Assembly (NCBI RefSeq): GCF_040548815.1
Contig: NZ_JBEPSM010000004.1
Location: 124,001 to 188,000 of the forward strand
Origin: Kaistia defluvii
GTDB taxonomy: Bacteria; Pseudomonadota; Alphaproteobacteria; Rhizobiales; Kaistiaceae
Reading direction: 5' to 3'
Length of the DNA: 64,000 bases
Part shown: positions 34,942 through 43,111 of the stretch, in pieces
How positions within the stretch are numbered: the first letter of the stretch is position 1
How the letters are laid out: each line of letters opens with the position of its first letter
Made by a program: the position numbers and the translations under genes
Notes under the pieces: generated by a model
The model's input: the letters and a program-made list of their open reading frames with translations, nothing else
Told to the model about the DNA's origin: nothing
The model's database searches: none

Positions 34942-35976
34942 TCAGGCAGCCTGCTTCTTCGGCTTGATCAGCTTGCGGTTGACCAGCACTTCGGCGATCT
35001 GCACGGCGTTGAGCGCGGCGCCCTTGCGCAGATTGTCGGAGACGACCCACATGTTGAGGCCGTTCTCGACGGTGGCGTCCTCGCGGATGCGCGAGATGTA
35101 GGTCGCGTCCTCGCCGGTCGCCTCATAGGGCGTGATGTACTGCTCTTCTTCCGGATTATCGATGACCAGGCAGCCGGGCGCCTCGCGCAGGATGTCGCGC
35201 GCCTCGTCGGCGGTGATCGGCTTCTCGAACTCGATGTTGACGGATTCGGAGTGCGAGACGAACACCGGCACGCGCACGGCGGTGCAGGTCAGCTTGATCT
35301 TCGGGTCGAGGATCTTCTTCGTCTCGGCCATCACCTTCCACTCTTCCTTCGTGTAGCCGTCTTCCATGAAGACGTCGATGTGAGGGATGAGGTTGAAGGC
35401 GATGCGCTTGGTGAACTTGGTCGATTCGACGGGATCGTTGACGAAGACGGCGCGGGTCTGCGTGAACAGCTCGTCCATGCCTTCCTTGCCGGCGCCCGAC
35501 ACCGACTGGTAGGTCGAGACGACGACGCGCTTGATCGTGGCGATGTCGTGCAGCGGCTTCAGCGCGACGACGAGTTGCGCGGTCGAGCAGTTCGGGTTGG
35601 CGATGATGTTGAGCTTGGAGCAGCCGACGATCGCATCGGCGTTCACTTCCGGCACGATCAGCGGCACCTGCGCGTCATAGCGCCAGGCCGAGGAATTATC
35701 GATGACGACGCAGCCCTGCGCGCCGATCTTCGGCGCCCATTCCTTGGAGATCGCGCCGCCGGCCGACATCAGGCAGATGTCGGTGTCGGAGAAATCATAC
35801 TGGTCGAGCGGCTTCACCTTCAGCACGCGGTCGCCGAAGGAGACCTCGGTGCCCTGGCTGCGGCGGGAGGCGAGCGCCACGACTTCATCGGCCGGGAAGC
35901 CGCGCTCGTCGAGGATCGAAAGAATTTCGCGGCCCACATTGCCCGTGGCGCCGACGATCGCGACCTTGTAACCCAT
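34942..35976 (-). CDS. asd: Aspartate-semialdehyde dehydrogenase
   Basis: This 344-residue enzyme reduces aspartyl phosphate, the branch point to lysine, methionine, threonine and isoleucine. It has VGATGNVG (residues 8-15), SAGGAISKEWAP near residue 71, IDNSSAWRYD near residue 92 and the catalytic Cys130 in NIIANPNCSTAQL. VVSTYQSVSGAGKEGMDEL lies near residue 147 and VPVFVSHSESVNIEFE near residue 247. ATG at 35976 follows AAGGAGCAGGA. A Thr-rich small ORF and hairpin lie just upstream on the same strand. Confidence 0.96.
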   Translation of the reverse strand: MGYKVAIVGATGNVGREILSILDERGFPADEVVALASRRSQGTEVSFGDRVLKVKPLDQYDFSDTDICLMSAGGAISKEWAPKIGAQGCVVIDNSSAWRYDAQVPLIVPEVNADAIVGCSKLNIIANPNCSTAQLVVALKPLHDIATIKRVVVSTYQSVSGAGKEGMDELFTQTRAVFVNDPVESTKFTKRIAFNLIPHIDVFMEDGYTKEEWKVMAETKKILDPKIKLTCTAVRVPVFVSHSESVNIEFEKPITADEARDILREAPGCLVIDNPEEEQYITPYEATGEDATYISRIREDATVENGLNMWVVSDNLRKGAALNAVQIAEVLVNRKLIKPKKQAA

Positions 35977-36048
35977 GTTTTGTCCTGCTCCTTGTCCGTC
36001 TCTCTCCCCCACCGTCCGTCCGCGAAAAGCCGCGTTCGATCGGCCCCG

Positions 36049-36072
36049 TCTCCCTCAGGGCCCCGAGGGAGA
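36049..36072 (-). promoter_or_regulatory. Hairpin between Thr-rich ORF and asd
   Basis: TCTCCCTC/GAGGGAGA 8-bp stem with an 8-nt loop, located 21 bases after the leader ORF stop and 72 bases before asd. There is no U-tract after it, so it is not a classical intrinsic terminator. It could be an attenuation or pausing hairpin, or a member of the dispersed palindromes. Confidence 0.45.
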
Positions 36073-36093
36073 TTGGGGGCGCAGGAGGGACAG

Positions 36094-36219
36094 TCAGGCG
36101 GTCGTCGTGGTTTTCGACGTTTTGTCGGTGGTGGAGATGCGCGTGACGGCCGTGCTTGCCCGGGTGACGGAAGCCACCAGGTCGACTAGGATCGAAGATG
36201 CAACGGCGTGCGCGGTCAT
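36094..36219 (-). CDS. Thr-rich candidate leader peptide of asd
   Basis: The 41-codon ORF begins MTAHAVASSILVDLVASV and has 11 Thr codons, most in the last 23 positions. Its end contains TRISTTD and a run of four Thr before the last Ala. The RISTT string also occurs in the E. coli threonine-operon leader peptide. The ORF lies directly upstream of asd on the same strand, about 20 bases after a plausible promoter, and is followed by a hairpin. The arrangement suggests ribosome-stalling control of asd by charged tRNA-Thr. The ribosome binding site (GGGTAG) is weak, and this is an inference. Confidence 0.5.
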   Translation of the reverse strand: MTAHAVASSILVDLVASVTRASTAVTRISTTDKTSKTTTTA

Positions 36220-36246
36220 CGGTCTACCCGAATGAAGTTGGCGCAC

Positions 36247-36275
36247 GTTCTGCCGCCAAACCGGCGCAAAGTCAA
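36247..36275 (-). promoter_or_regulatory. Candidate promoter of asd leader
   Basis: On the minus strand TTGACT (36275-36270) and CAGAAC (36252-36247) have a 17-base spacer. The -35 is strong and the -10 weak. Transcription would begin near 36240, about 20 bases before the leader ORF. Confidence 0.4.
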
Positions 36276-36289
36276 CGGAGACGAACGGC

Positions 36290-36742
36290 TTGAGCCAGAT
36301 GCAGCGGGTTATCGGACGTCTCTCCGCCTCCCTCGTCGTCGCGCTTGGCGTGGGGCTGGCAGCACAGGCCGCCCTTGCCGGCACGCGCGTGCCGGGAGCC
36401 GAGATCGAGGGGCTGTTTTCCGGCGTGACGCTGGACGGCATCTACAACAATGGCGCGTTCTTCAGCGAGACCTACAGCGAAGACGGCTCGGTGCGCTATC
36501 ACGACGTCGACGGCTCCGATTCCGGCCAATGGTCGGTGCGCGACGGCAAGTTCTGCACCTTCTATGACAGCCAGGAAGGCGCCTGCTTCTTCGTCGAGCG
36601 CGACGGCGCCAACTGCTTCACCTTCTTCGTGCCGGAAGAAACCGGCGGTGCCAATGCCGGCCCCGCCAAGGAATGGACCTCGCGCGGCTGGGACCGGCGC
36701 AAGCCCTCGACCTGCCCGACCGCCCCGGAAATCCATCTCTGA
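36290..36742 (+). CDS. Secreted protein of unknown function
   Basis: This 150-residue protein has a signal peptide (hydrophobic residues 9-28, cleavage near ALAGT). The mature part has GLFSGVTLDGIYNNGAFFSETYSEDGSVRYHD, then GQWSVRDGKFCTFYD, and further Cys residues in GACFFV, NCFTFF and STCP. Four Cys suggest disulfides. The pattern of a G-x-Y-x-[ND]-G strand followed by W-S-V-x-x-G-x-[FL]-C is seen in alphaproteobacterial periplasmic hypothetical proteins. TTG at 36290 is preferred because GGAG lies 9 bases upstream; an ATG at 36299 is the alternative. Confidence 0.7.
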   Translation: MSQMQRVIGRLSASLVVALGVGLAAQAALAGTRVPGAEIEGLFSGVTLDGIYNNGAFFSETYSEDGSVRYHDVDGSDSGQWSVRDGKFCTFYDSQEGACFFVERDGANCFTFFVPEETGGANAGPAKEWTSRGWDRRKPSTCPTAPEIHL

Positions 36743-36748
36743 GCCGAC

Positions 36749-37312
36749 TCAGCCCGCCGCCAGGCGCTCGCTCTGCCGCCGGATCGAGGCGAGGATGCGG
36801 GCGCGGATCAGGCCGCTGACGGGGCGGATGGCGTACCAATAAGGCGCGAAGCGGAGCCACGCGCCGCGATCCGGGCAGAAGACCCGCGTCTCGGTCGAGA
36901 GCCGTGTCCGTCCTTCGCCGATCGCCTCGGCCCGGAACGCCAGCGCCAGCTTCGGCACGCCGGGCTCCCCATAGGCGCGAAACGCTTCCCCGTCCGGCAA
37001 GGGGACGAGCCCGTAGTCCGTCCGCCAAAAGCGTCCGACGAGGCCATAGACGAGGCTGCTTCCCGCCGCCTGCTCGAGCAGCAGGAAATTCTGCATCCCG
37101 AACGAAGCAGGCGCCGGGCCCTCCCGCCGCAGAAGCCGGCGCAATCCGCGCATGGGGACCTCCCGCAACGCGATCATGCGGCGAAAGAACGGATCGGATT
37201 CCGGCCGATACGCCGCCGCGATCGCGATCACCACATCGGGCGACGCCTTCACCTCGCAGGCATGGCGCTCGTTGAAATCATATTTCGGCAGATAGCGGTC
37301 GATCCGGTCCAT
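36749..37312 (-). CDS. Hypothetical protein, DUF-type SRPBCC-like
   Basis: This 187-residue protein begins MDRIDRYLPKYDFNERHA. It contains a long amphipathic region (DPFFRRMIALREVPMRGLRRLL) and beta-strand segments such as LALAFRAEAIGEGRTRLSTETRVFC, then RFAPYWYAIRPVSGLIRARILASIRR at the C-terminus. The final pattern (T-x-T-R-V, then W-x-x-I-x-P-x-S-x-x-I-R) is typical of SRPBCC-like hypothetical proteins. I do not recognise a function. The start at 37312 avoids overlap with the upstream aldo/keto reductase; a nearby in-frame GTG is possible. Confidence 0.6.
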   Translation of the reverse strand: MDRIDRYLPKYDFNERHACEVKASPDVVIAIAAAYRPESDPFFRRMIALREVPMRGLRRLLRREGPAPASFGMQNFLLLEQAAGSSLVYGLVGRFWRTDYGLVPLPDGEAFRAYGEPGVPKLALAFRAEAIGEGRTRLSTETRVFCPDRGAWLRFAPYWYAIRPVSGLIRARILASIRRQSERLAAG

Positions 37313-37382
37313 GTCCCATTCCACCCGATCGGCGGGGAGCCCGCCGATCTCTTCTGACGCAATCCCAGCCGGACGCTTGGGG

Positions 37383-38315
37383 TCAGCCCACCAGCGCGTG
37401 GAAGGCGGCGAGATCGGCGGCGGACAGGTTCCACTCCGAGGCCTTCGCATTGGCGGCGATCTGTTCCGGCGTCGTCGCGCCCGCGATCACCGAGGGCACC
37501 GATTCCTGCGCCAGCAGCCAGGCGAAGGCGAGTTCCAGAACGGTGTGGCCGGACGCGACGGCGAAGGCGTCGAACTTTTCCACCAGAACCAGATTGCGCT
37601 GCGTCAGATAGCGTTCGCCGAGCGCCTTCCAGGCGCTGAAGCGGCTGCCCGCCGGTGGCTCGCCATTGCGGTACTTTCCCGTCAGCAGCCCGCTGGCGAG
37701 CGGAAAGAACGGGATCAGCGCCAGCTGCTCGTCGCGGACCACCGGCAGCATCTCGGTCTCGATCGTGCGCTCAACCAGGCTGTATTCGTCCTGGCTGGAA
37801 ACGAAGCCGCGATAGCCGGCCTTGCGGGCCGCCTCCTGCGCCTCGCGCAATTGCTTCGGCGAGAAGTTGGAGGCGCCGTAATGCCGGATCTTGCCCGCGG
37901 TCACCAGTTCCTCGAGCGTGGCCAGCGTCTCCTCGATCGGCGTTTCGGGATCGGGCTCGTGCTGCTGGTAGAGGTCGATGCGATCGGTCTTCAACCGCGT
38001 CAGGCTGTCCTCGACCGCCTTCAGGATATAGGGGCGCGAGGCCCGCTTGCCCTCGGGCGAGCCCTGGATCGGCTTGCCGAACTTTGTCGCCAGCACGATC
38101 TTGTCGCGCCGTGCGCCCAGCACCTCGCCGAGGATGCTTTCCGAATTGGTGTCGGCGTAGATGTCGGCTGTGTCGAAGAAATTGATGCCGTGATCGATCG
38201 CCGCGTCGATCACCCGGCGCGATCCTTCGAGGTCGATGCGTCCGCCGAAATTATTGGTGCCGAGACCAATCACGGAGACGTCGAGATCGGTAGTGCCGAG
38301 CTTGCGGGTCTGCAT
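37383..38315 (-). CDS. Aldo/keto reductase
   Basis: This 310-residue NADPH-dependent (alpha/beta)8 oxidoreductase starts MQTRKLGTTDLDVSVIGLG. It has NFFDTADIYADTNSESILGEVL (catalytic Asp and Tyr), KIVLATKFGKP (catalytic Lys), LKTDRIDLYQQHEPD (catalytic His region), YGASNFSPKQL and PSVIAGATTPEQI. The substrate is unknown; an AKR11/YghZ-like broad carbonyl reductase is likely. The hypothetical gene at 36749 may follow in the same transcript. Confidence 0.9.
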   Translation of the reverse strand: MQTRKLGTTDLDVSVIGLGTNNFGGRIDLEGSRRVIDAAIDHGINFFDTADIYADTNSESILGEVLGARRDKIVLATKFGKPIQGSPEGKRASRPYILKAVEDSLTRLKTDRIDLYQQHEPDPETPIEETLATLEELVTAGKIRHYGASNFSPKQLREAQEAARKAGYRGFVSSQDEYSLVERTIETEMLPVVRDEQLALIPFFPLASGLLTGKYRNGEPPAGSRFSAWKALGERYLTQRNLVLVEKFDAFAVASGHTVLELAFAWLLAQESVPSVIAGATTPEQIAANAKASEWNLSAADLAAFHALVG

Positions 38316-38484
38316 CGAATACCTCTTGATCAGATGGAGCGGCGATCATCAGGCTATCAAACTAGGGCCTGTCCATCGCCACCGCCAGTCGCAGCTCGCA
38401 ATTCGCGCCCCGCGCGGATCTGTGGCGCGAATGTCGCGCCTTCGCGGCGCCGCGCGTGGGCGCCCTCCTGCCGCAAGGTTCCGA

Positions 38485-38534
38485 TTGACTTTGTCCGCAT
38501 CGCCGCCATTTATTGCGAATAGTTCTCAATTGCA
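38485..38534 (+). promoter_or_regulatory. Candidate mntH promoter with Fur/Mur-like box
   Basis: TTGACT (38485-38490) is followed by TTTATT (38509-38514) with an 18-base spacer. Overlapping and downstream of the -10 lies TTGCGAATAGTTCTCAATTGCA (38513-38534), whose right half fits Fur-family operators well and left half poorly. A manganese-responsive Fur (Mur) would be the expected regulator. Confidence 0.42.
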
Positions 38535-38549
38535 TTCTTGAAAGCCATC

Positions 38550-39899
38550 ATGCGAACGATCGAGGAAGAGAAGGCATCGGGAGCCGGATGGCGTCGCGAG
38601 CGCGGGGCGCCGTCGCTCTCTGAAGTCCACAGCTCGATCGCGGTGGATCCGGGCGCGCCAAACTGGCGCAAGGCGGCCGCCTTCCTGGGACCGGGCTATC
38701 TGGTGGCCGTCGGCTACATGGATCCCGGCAACTGGGCCACCTCGATCGCCGGCGGCTCGCGCTTCGGCTACACGCTGCTATTCGTCGTGCTGCTGTCCAG
38801 CCTGATGGCCATGATCCTGCAGGCGCTGGCCGCCCGGCTCGCCATCGCCACCGGCCGCGATCTGGCGCAGGCCTGCCGCGACGCCTATCCCGCGCCCGTC
38901 GCCGCCATGCTGTGGCTGTTCGCCGAGATCGCGATCTGCGCCACGGACCTTGCCGAGGTGATCGGCACGGCGATCGGTCTCAACCTGCTGTTCGGCATCC
39001 CGCTCGAAATCGGCGTGCTGATCACGGCGCTCGACGTCTTCCTGGTTCTCTACCTGCAGACCAAGGGCTTCCGCTGGGTCGAGGCGCTGGTCATCACCCT
39101 GCTCGGCGTGATCGCGGTGTCGTTCCTGGTGCAGATCGTCATGGCCGACCCGGTCTGGGGCGACCTGGTGCGCGGCTTCGCGCCGACCACCCAGATCGTC
39201 ACCAACCCCAACATGCTCTATTTGGCGCTCGGCATCATCGGCGCGACGGTGATGCCGCATAATCTGTATCTGCATTCCGGCATCGTGCAGACCCGCGCCT
39301 ACCACACCGACAGCCAGGGCAAGCGCGAGGCGATCCGCTTTGCGACCCTGGATTCGACGCTGGCGCTGCTGTTCGCGCTCGCGATCAACGCCTCGATCCT
39401 GATCCTGGCGGCGTCCGCCTTCCACGCCAAGGGCTCGACCGAGGTGGTGGAGCTCGACAAGGCCTATGCGCTGCTGCATCCCCTGCTCGGTTCGGCGCTG
39501 GCGCCCACCCTGTTCGCCATAGCGCTGCTCTGCTGCGGCCTGAACTCGACCGTGACGGCGACCATGGCCGGCCAGATCGTCATGGAAGGCTTCCTCAACA
39601 TCCGCCTCGCGCCCTGGCTGCGCCGGCTGATCACCCGCGGCATCGCCATCGTGCCGGCGGCGGCCGTCACGATCTATTATGGCGACAAGGGCGCCGGCCA
39701 GTTGCTCATCCTGTCGCAGGTCATCCTCAGCCTGCAGCTGCCCTTCGCCGTGATCCCGCTGGTGAAGTTCACCGCCGAGCGGCGCAAGATGGGCGAGTTC
39801 ACGGCCCCGCGCTGGCTCACCGCCATCGCCGGCATCATCGCGGCGACGATCATCGTGCTGAACATGAAGCTGATTTTTGACGTGATGACGGGCGGCTAG
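38550..39899 (+). CDS. mntH: Nramp-family divalent metal (Mn2+) transporter
   Basis: This 449-residue membrane protein has 11-12 helices. Nramp motifs are [25 protein letters not shown] near residue 42 (DPGN metal-binding loop in helix 1) and the helix 6 motif [21 protein letters not shown] near residue 226 (MPHN). Together these form the proton-coupled Mn2+/Fe2+ site. ATG at 38550 is preferred over a TTG at 38538. A candidate Fur/Mur box and promoter lie directly upstream. Confidence 0.93.
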   Translation: MRTIEEEKASGAGWRRERGAPSLSEVHSSIAVDPGAPNWRKAAAFLGPGYLVAVGYMDPGNWATSIAGGSRFGYTLLFVVLLSSLMAMILQALAARLAIATGRDLAQACRDAYPAPVAAMLWLFAEIAICATDLAEVIGTAIGLNLLFGIPLEIGVLITALDVFLVLYLQTKGFRWVEALVITLLGVIAVSFLVQIVMADPVWGDLVRGFAPTTQIVTNPNMLYLALGIIGATVMPHNLYLHSGIVQTRAYHTDSQGKREAIRFATLDSTLALLFALAINASILILAASAFHAKGSTEVVELDKAYALLHPLLGSALAPTLFAIALLCCGLNSTVTATMAGQIVMEGFLNIRLAPWLRRLITRGIAIVPAAAVTIYYGDKGAGQLLILSQVILSLQLPFAVIPLVKFTAERRKMGEFTAPRWLTAIAGIIAATIIVLNMKLIFDVMTGG

Positions 39900-39953
39900 G
39901 GCTCCGCTGCTTCCCCACCCTCCGAAGTGTGGGGAGGTGCCTCCAGACAATAA

Positions 39954-39996
39954 AAAAAGGCCCCCGGTCCAACCGGAACGGGGGCCTTTCAAAAAA
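39954..39996. terminator. Bidirectional terminator between mntH and uxaA
   Basis: AAAGGCCCCCG/CGGGGGCCTTT stem with a 12-nt loop, A-run upstream and T/A-rich flanks, between converging genes. Confidence 0.82.
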
Positions 39997-40017
39997 TACA
40001 GGCTGTAAGGCCGGGCC

Positions 40018-41550
40018 TTACATCACGGCGCCGATCTGCCACGGCACGAATTCCGCGTCGCCATAGCCGAGGTCTTCCGACTTCGAGTGCTTGCCGGAAG
40101 CAACCGCGACGATCTCGTCGAAGATTTCCTGGCCCTTGGCCTCGATCGAAACGCCGTCGAGGACGTCGCCGCAATTGATGTCCATGTCGTCGATCATGCG
40201 GGTGTAAACGTCGGAATTGGTCGCGAGCTTGATCGACGGCGTCGGCTTGTAGCCGGCGGCCGAGCCACGGCCCGTCGTGAAGACGATCATGTTGGCGCCC
40301 GATGCGATCTGGCCGGTGACGGCGGCCGGGTCATAGCCGGGGCTGTCCATGTAGACGAAGCCATGCGTGTCGACCGGCTCGGCATATTTGTAGACGCCGC
40401 GCAGCGTGGAGGTGCCGCCCTTGGCCGCCGCGCCGAGCGACTTCTCCAGGATTGTCGTCAGGCCGCCAAGCTTGTTGCCGGGCGAGGGATTGTTGTTCAT
40501 CTCGCCCTGGTTGCGCTCGGTATAATCTTCCCACCACTTGATCAGGCCGACCAGCTTCTCGCCGACCTCGCGGTTGGCCGCGCGGCGGGTCAGCAGGTGC
40601 TCGGCGCCGTAGATCTCCGGCGTTTCCGACAGGATGGTGGTGCCGCCATGCCGGACCAGAATGTCGGAGGCATAGCCGAGCGCCGGGTTGGCGGTGATGC
40701 CGGAATAGCCGTCCGAGCCGCCGCACTGCAGGCCGACCATGATCTCGGAAACCGGCGTCGCCTGGCGCTTGTAGGCGTTGGCGGCGGGCAGCATGTCCTT
40801 GATCACGGCGATGCCGGCTTCGATCGTCTTGCGGGTGCCGCCGGTCTCCTGGATGGTCATCGTGCGGAAGCCGTCATGCTCGACGAGATTGTACTGCTTC
40901 ATCAGGCGCGGGATCTGGAACACTTCGCAGCCGAGGCCGACGACGAGAACGCCGGCGAGGTTCGGATGCGCGGCATAGCCCCACTGCGTCCGCTCCAGCG
41001 TCTCGTAGCCCTCGCCCGAACCGCCCATGCCGCAGCCCTGGCCGTGCACGAAGGCGACGACGCCGTCGACATTGGGATAATCCTTGAGGATATCCGAGCG
41101 GTTGAAGGCATCGGCGATGTAGCGCGCCACAGTCGCCGAGCAGTTCACGCTGGTCAGGATGCCGATATAGTTGCGCGTGCCGACCTTGCCGTTCGGGCGA
41201 TGGTAGCCGTCGAAATGGCGGCGCTCGGCGAGTGGCAGCAGGCCGTCATCATGCGCGCCTTCCGCGAACTGGTAGTCGCGGTCGAATTCGGACATGCCGC
41301 AATTATGCTCATGCACCCATTCGCCCGGCGCGATCGCCGTCTTGGCGAAGCCGATGATCTGGCCGAACTTCAGCACCGGCGAACCCTCGGCGATGCCGGT
41401 GACGGCAATCTTGTGGCCCTTGGGCACGCGCTGGCTGGCGGTCACACCCTCGACGATCGATCCCGGCAGGATCGTGTCGATGGCGACGCGGACATTGTCG
41501 GTCGCGTTCAGGCGCAGGGTGCGGGGATTGGCAGCGGTGGTGACGCTCAT
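40018..41550 (-). CDS. uxaA: Altronate/galactarate dehydratase family protein
   Basis: This 510-residue UxaA/GarD-type protein has an SAF-like N-terminal domain (RLNATDNVRVAIDTILPG, VPKGHKIAVTGIAEGSPVLKFG, WVHEHNCGM). A large domain follows with GTRNYIGILTSVNCSATVAR, HGQGCGMGGSGEGYETLERT, GLQCGGSDGYSGITANPALGYASD and FTTGRGSAAGYKPTPSIKLATN. The family dehydrates altronate or galactarate with Fe2+. Its neighbour is a ribokinase-like kinase, consistent with sugar-acid catabolism. The exact substrate is not resolved. Confidence 0.87.
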   Translation of the reverse strand: MSVTTAANPRTLRLNATDNVRVAIDTILPGSIVEGVTASQRVPKGHKIAVTGIAEGSPVLKFGQIIGFAKTAIAPGEWVHEHNCGMSEFDRDYQFAEGAHDDGLLPLAERRHFDGYHRPNGKVGTRNYIGILTSVNCSATVARYIADAFNRSDILKDYPNVDGVVAFVHGQGCGMGGSGEGYETLERTQWGYAAHPNLAGVLVVGLGCEVFQIPRLMKQYNLVEHDGFRTMTIQETGGTRKTIEAGIAVIKDMLPAANAYKRQATPVSEIMVGLQCGGSDGYSGITANPALGYASDILVRHGGTTILSETPEIYGAEHLLTRRAANREVGEKLVGLIKWWEDYTERNQGEMNNNPSPGNKLGGLTTILEKSLGAAAKGGTSTLRGVYKYAEPVDTHGFVYMDSPGYDPAAVTGQIASGANMIVFTTGRGSAAGYKPTPSIKLATNSDVYTRMIDDMDINCGDVLDGVSIEAKGQEIFDEIVAVASGKHSKSEDLGYGDAEFVPWQIGAVM

Positions 41551-41704
41551 CGGGGTTCTCTAAAACAAGAGGCAAGGGCTGAGGCTCCGCCCGCGATCGC
41601 GCAGCCTTGGCGCGCAGGGCGGGACCCCAGTCGTTTTTCAGGTGAAGATGACATTCACCAGTGATCGGGCTTGTCGATCGTCATACAATAGAGACGGCCG
41701 GCTG

Positions 41705-42622
41705 TCACGGAAAAGCCGGGTCGCCGCCCAGCGACAATTCGATCGCTTCGCGGAGCGGGAAGCTCGGTTGCGCTCCGGGCTTGGTACAGGCGAGCGAGCC
41801 CGCGACGGCCGCGTGGCGCATCGCGGTTGCGAGGTCGGCGCCCTCGTCCAGCAGGGCCGCCAGCACGCCGCAGAACGTGTCGCCGGCGCCGGTCGTGTCG
41901 ACCGGAACCACCTGAAGCGCCGGAACGCTGATCGTGTCCTCGCCGGTGGCGGCGACCGCGCCATCGGGGCCGAGCGTCGCGATCACGGTGCGCTTCAGTT
42001 CGTTGGCGAGACTTGTCACGGTCTCGGCGCCGGTCGAACCCGGCAGCAGGCCGAGGTGACGCGCGAGGTCGGCGGCCTCGGTCTCGTTGACCAGGATCAT
42101 GTCGATGTCGGCGAAGGCTTCGCGCTCGATCGGCAGGAACGGCGCGATCGAGAGCACGACGCGCGCGCCGGCAGCCTTGGCCGCACGGGCGGCGGCCAGC
42201 GTCTCCGCGAAGGGCGTTTCCATCTGCAGCAGCAGCGTGTCGCCGGCGCCGATCGAGCCCGGCTGGAGGTCGGTCGCCTTGAGCTTGGCGTTAGCGCCCG
42301 GCGACAGCACGATGGTGTTTTCGGCATGGTCGTCGACGGTGATCACCGCCATGCCGGTCGTCTTGCCGCGGCGCTGGACGCCGGAGAGGTCGACGCCGCC
42401 GGCTTCCAACTCGGCAAGCGCGGTGGCGGCCATGTCGTCATCGCCGACCGCGCCGATCATCCGGACGGTGGCGCCGGCGCGCCGCGCCGCGAGCGCCTGG
42501 TTGGCGCCCTTGCCGCCGGGGATCAGCTTGTATTCGGATCCGGGCACCGTCTCGCCCGGGCGCGGCAGACGCGCGGTCCGACTGACGAGATCGATATTGA
42601 TGGAGCCGAAAACCGTGATCAT
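41705..42622 (-). CDS. rbsK: Ribokinase
   Basis: This 305-residue PfkB kinase begins MITVFGSINIDLVSRTARLP. It has GGKGANQALAARRAGA near residue 36, MIGAVGDDDMA, a LVNETEAADLARHLG strand near residue 170 and the anion-hole/catalytic signature VDTTGAGDTFCGVLAALLDEG near residue 243. GAGGAAA precedes the ATG. It lies upstream of uxaA on the same strand (154-base gap), so the two may be cotranscribed. Ribose is the likely substrate, but a sugar-acid cannot be excluded. Confidence 0.88.
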   Translation of the reverse strand: MITVFGSINIDLVSRTARLPRPGETVPGSEYKLIPGGKGANQALAARRAGATVRMIGAVGDDDMAATALAELEAGGVDLSGVQRRGKTTGMAVITVDDHAENTIVLSPGANAKLKATDLQPGSIGAGDTLLLQMETPFAETLAAARAAKAAGARVVLSIAPFLPIEREAFADIDMILVNETEAADLARHLGLLPGSTGAETVTSLANELKRTVIATLGPDGAVAATGEDTISVPALQVVPVDTTGAGDTFCGVLAALLDEGADLATAMRHAAVAGSLACTKPGAQPSFPLREAIELSLGGDPAFP

Positions 42623-43111
42623 GAATGTTTCCTCAACAGGACGTTTCGTGGCGTCATAGCGTATTTCAGCCGCTCCGCGCGCAGAGAATGCCGACGCGGC
42701 ACGGCGCGCACAAGTAGCCGCGCAAGCGGGACGCGGAAGCGGCGGGACAGGCGCGTTCACGCCGCAGGGCGGGAGGAACGCGGGCACTGCAACAAATAAG
42801 ATCACGGAGGGGGTTCTGCGACATTCCGCAATCCACAAAACACAGTTAAGCTGATTTGAAATTGACCGGAATCATGGCGCGGAGATCGCGGGCTTGTCGA
42901 ACGTGAGCTTTGGGGCGCGGATGGGCCGGTACCGGCCGATTTCCGCCTCTTCTCCCGGCATGGTCGGGATCATCGCGCCGCGCCGGCGAGCGCCCCGGCC
43001 CATCGACCGCCGCAGCCAAATCGGCTACGGCAGATGGACCGTGAAATTTTCACCACAGTTCGACCCTAAGTTCGGGCAACAAAACCGGTTTCCCGAGAAA
43101 ATAGACAGAAA
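42623..43111. other. Intergenic region between rbsK and opgG
   Basis: This 489-bp divergent region has no credible gene. It includes a 14-bp perfect palindrome GGCCGGTACCGGCC (42924-42937) and an AT-richer zone near 42785-42880 where promoters could lie. No specific regulator site is recognised. Confidence 0.5.
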
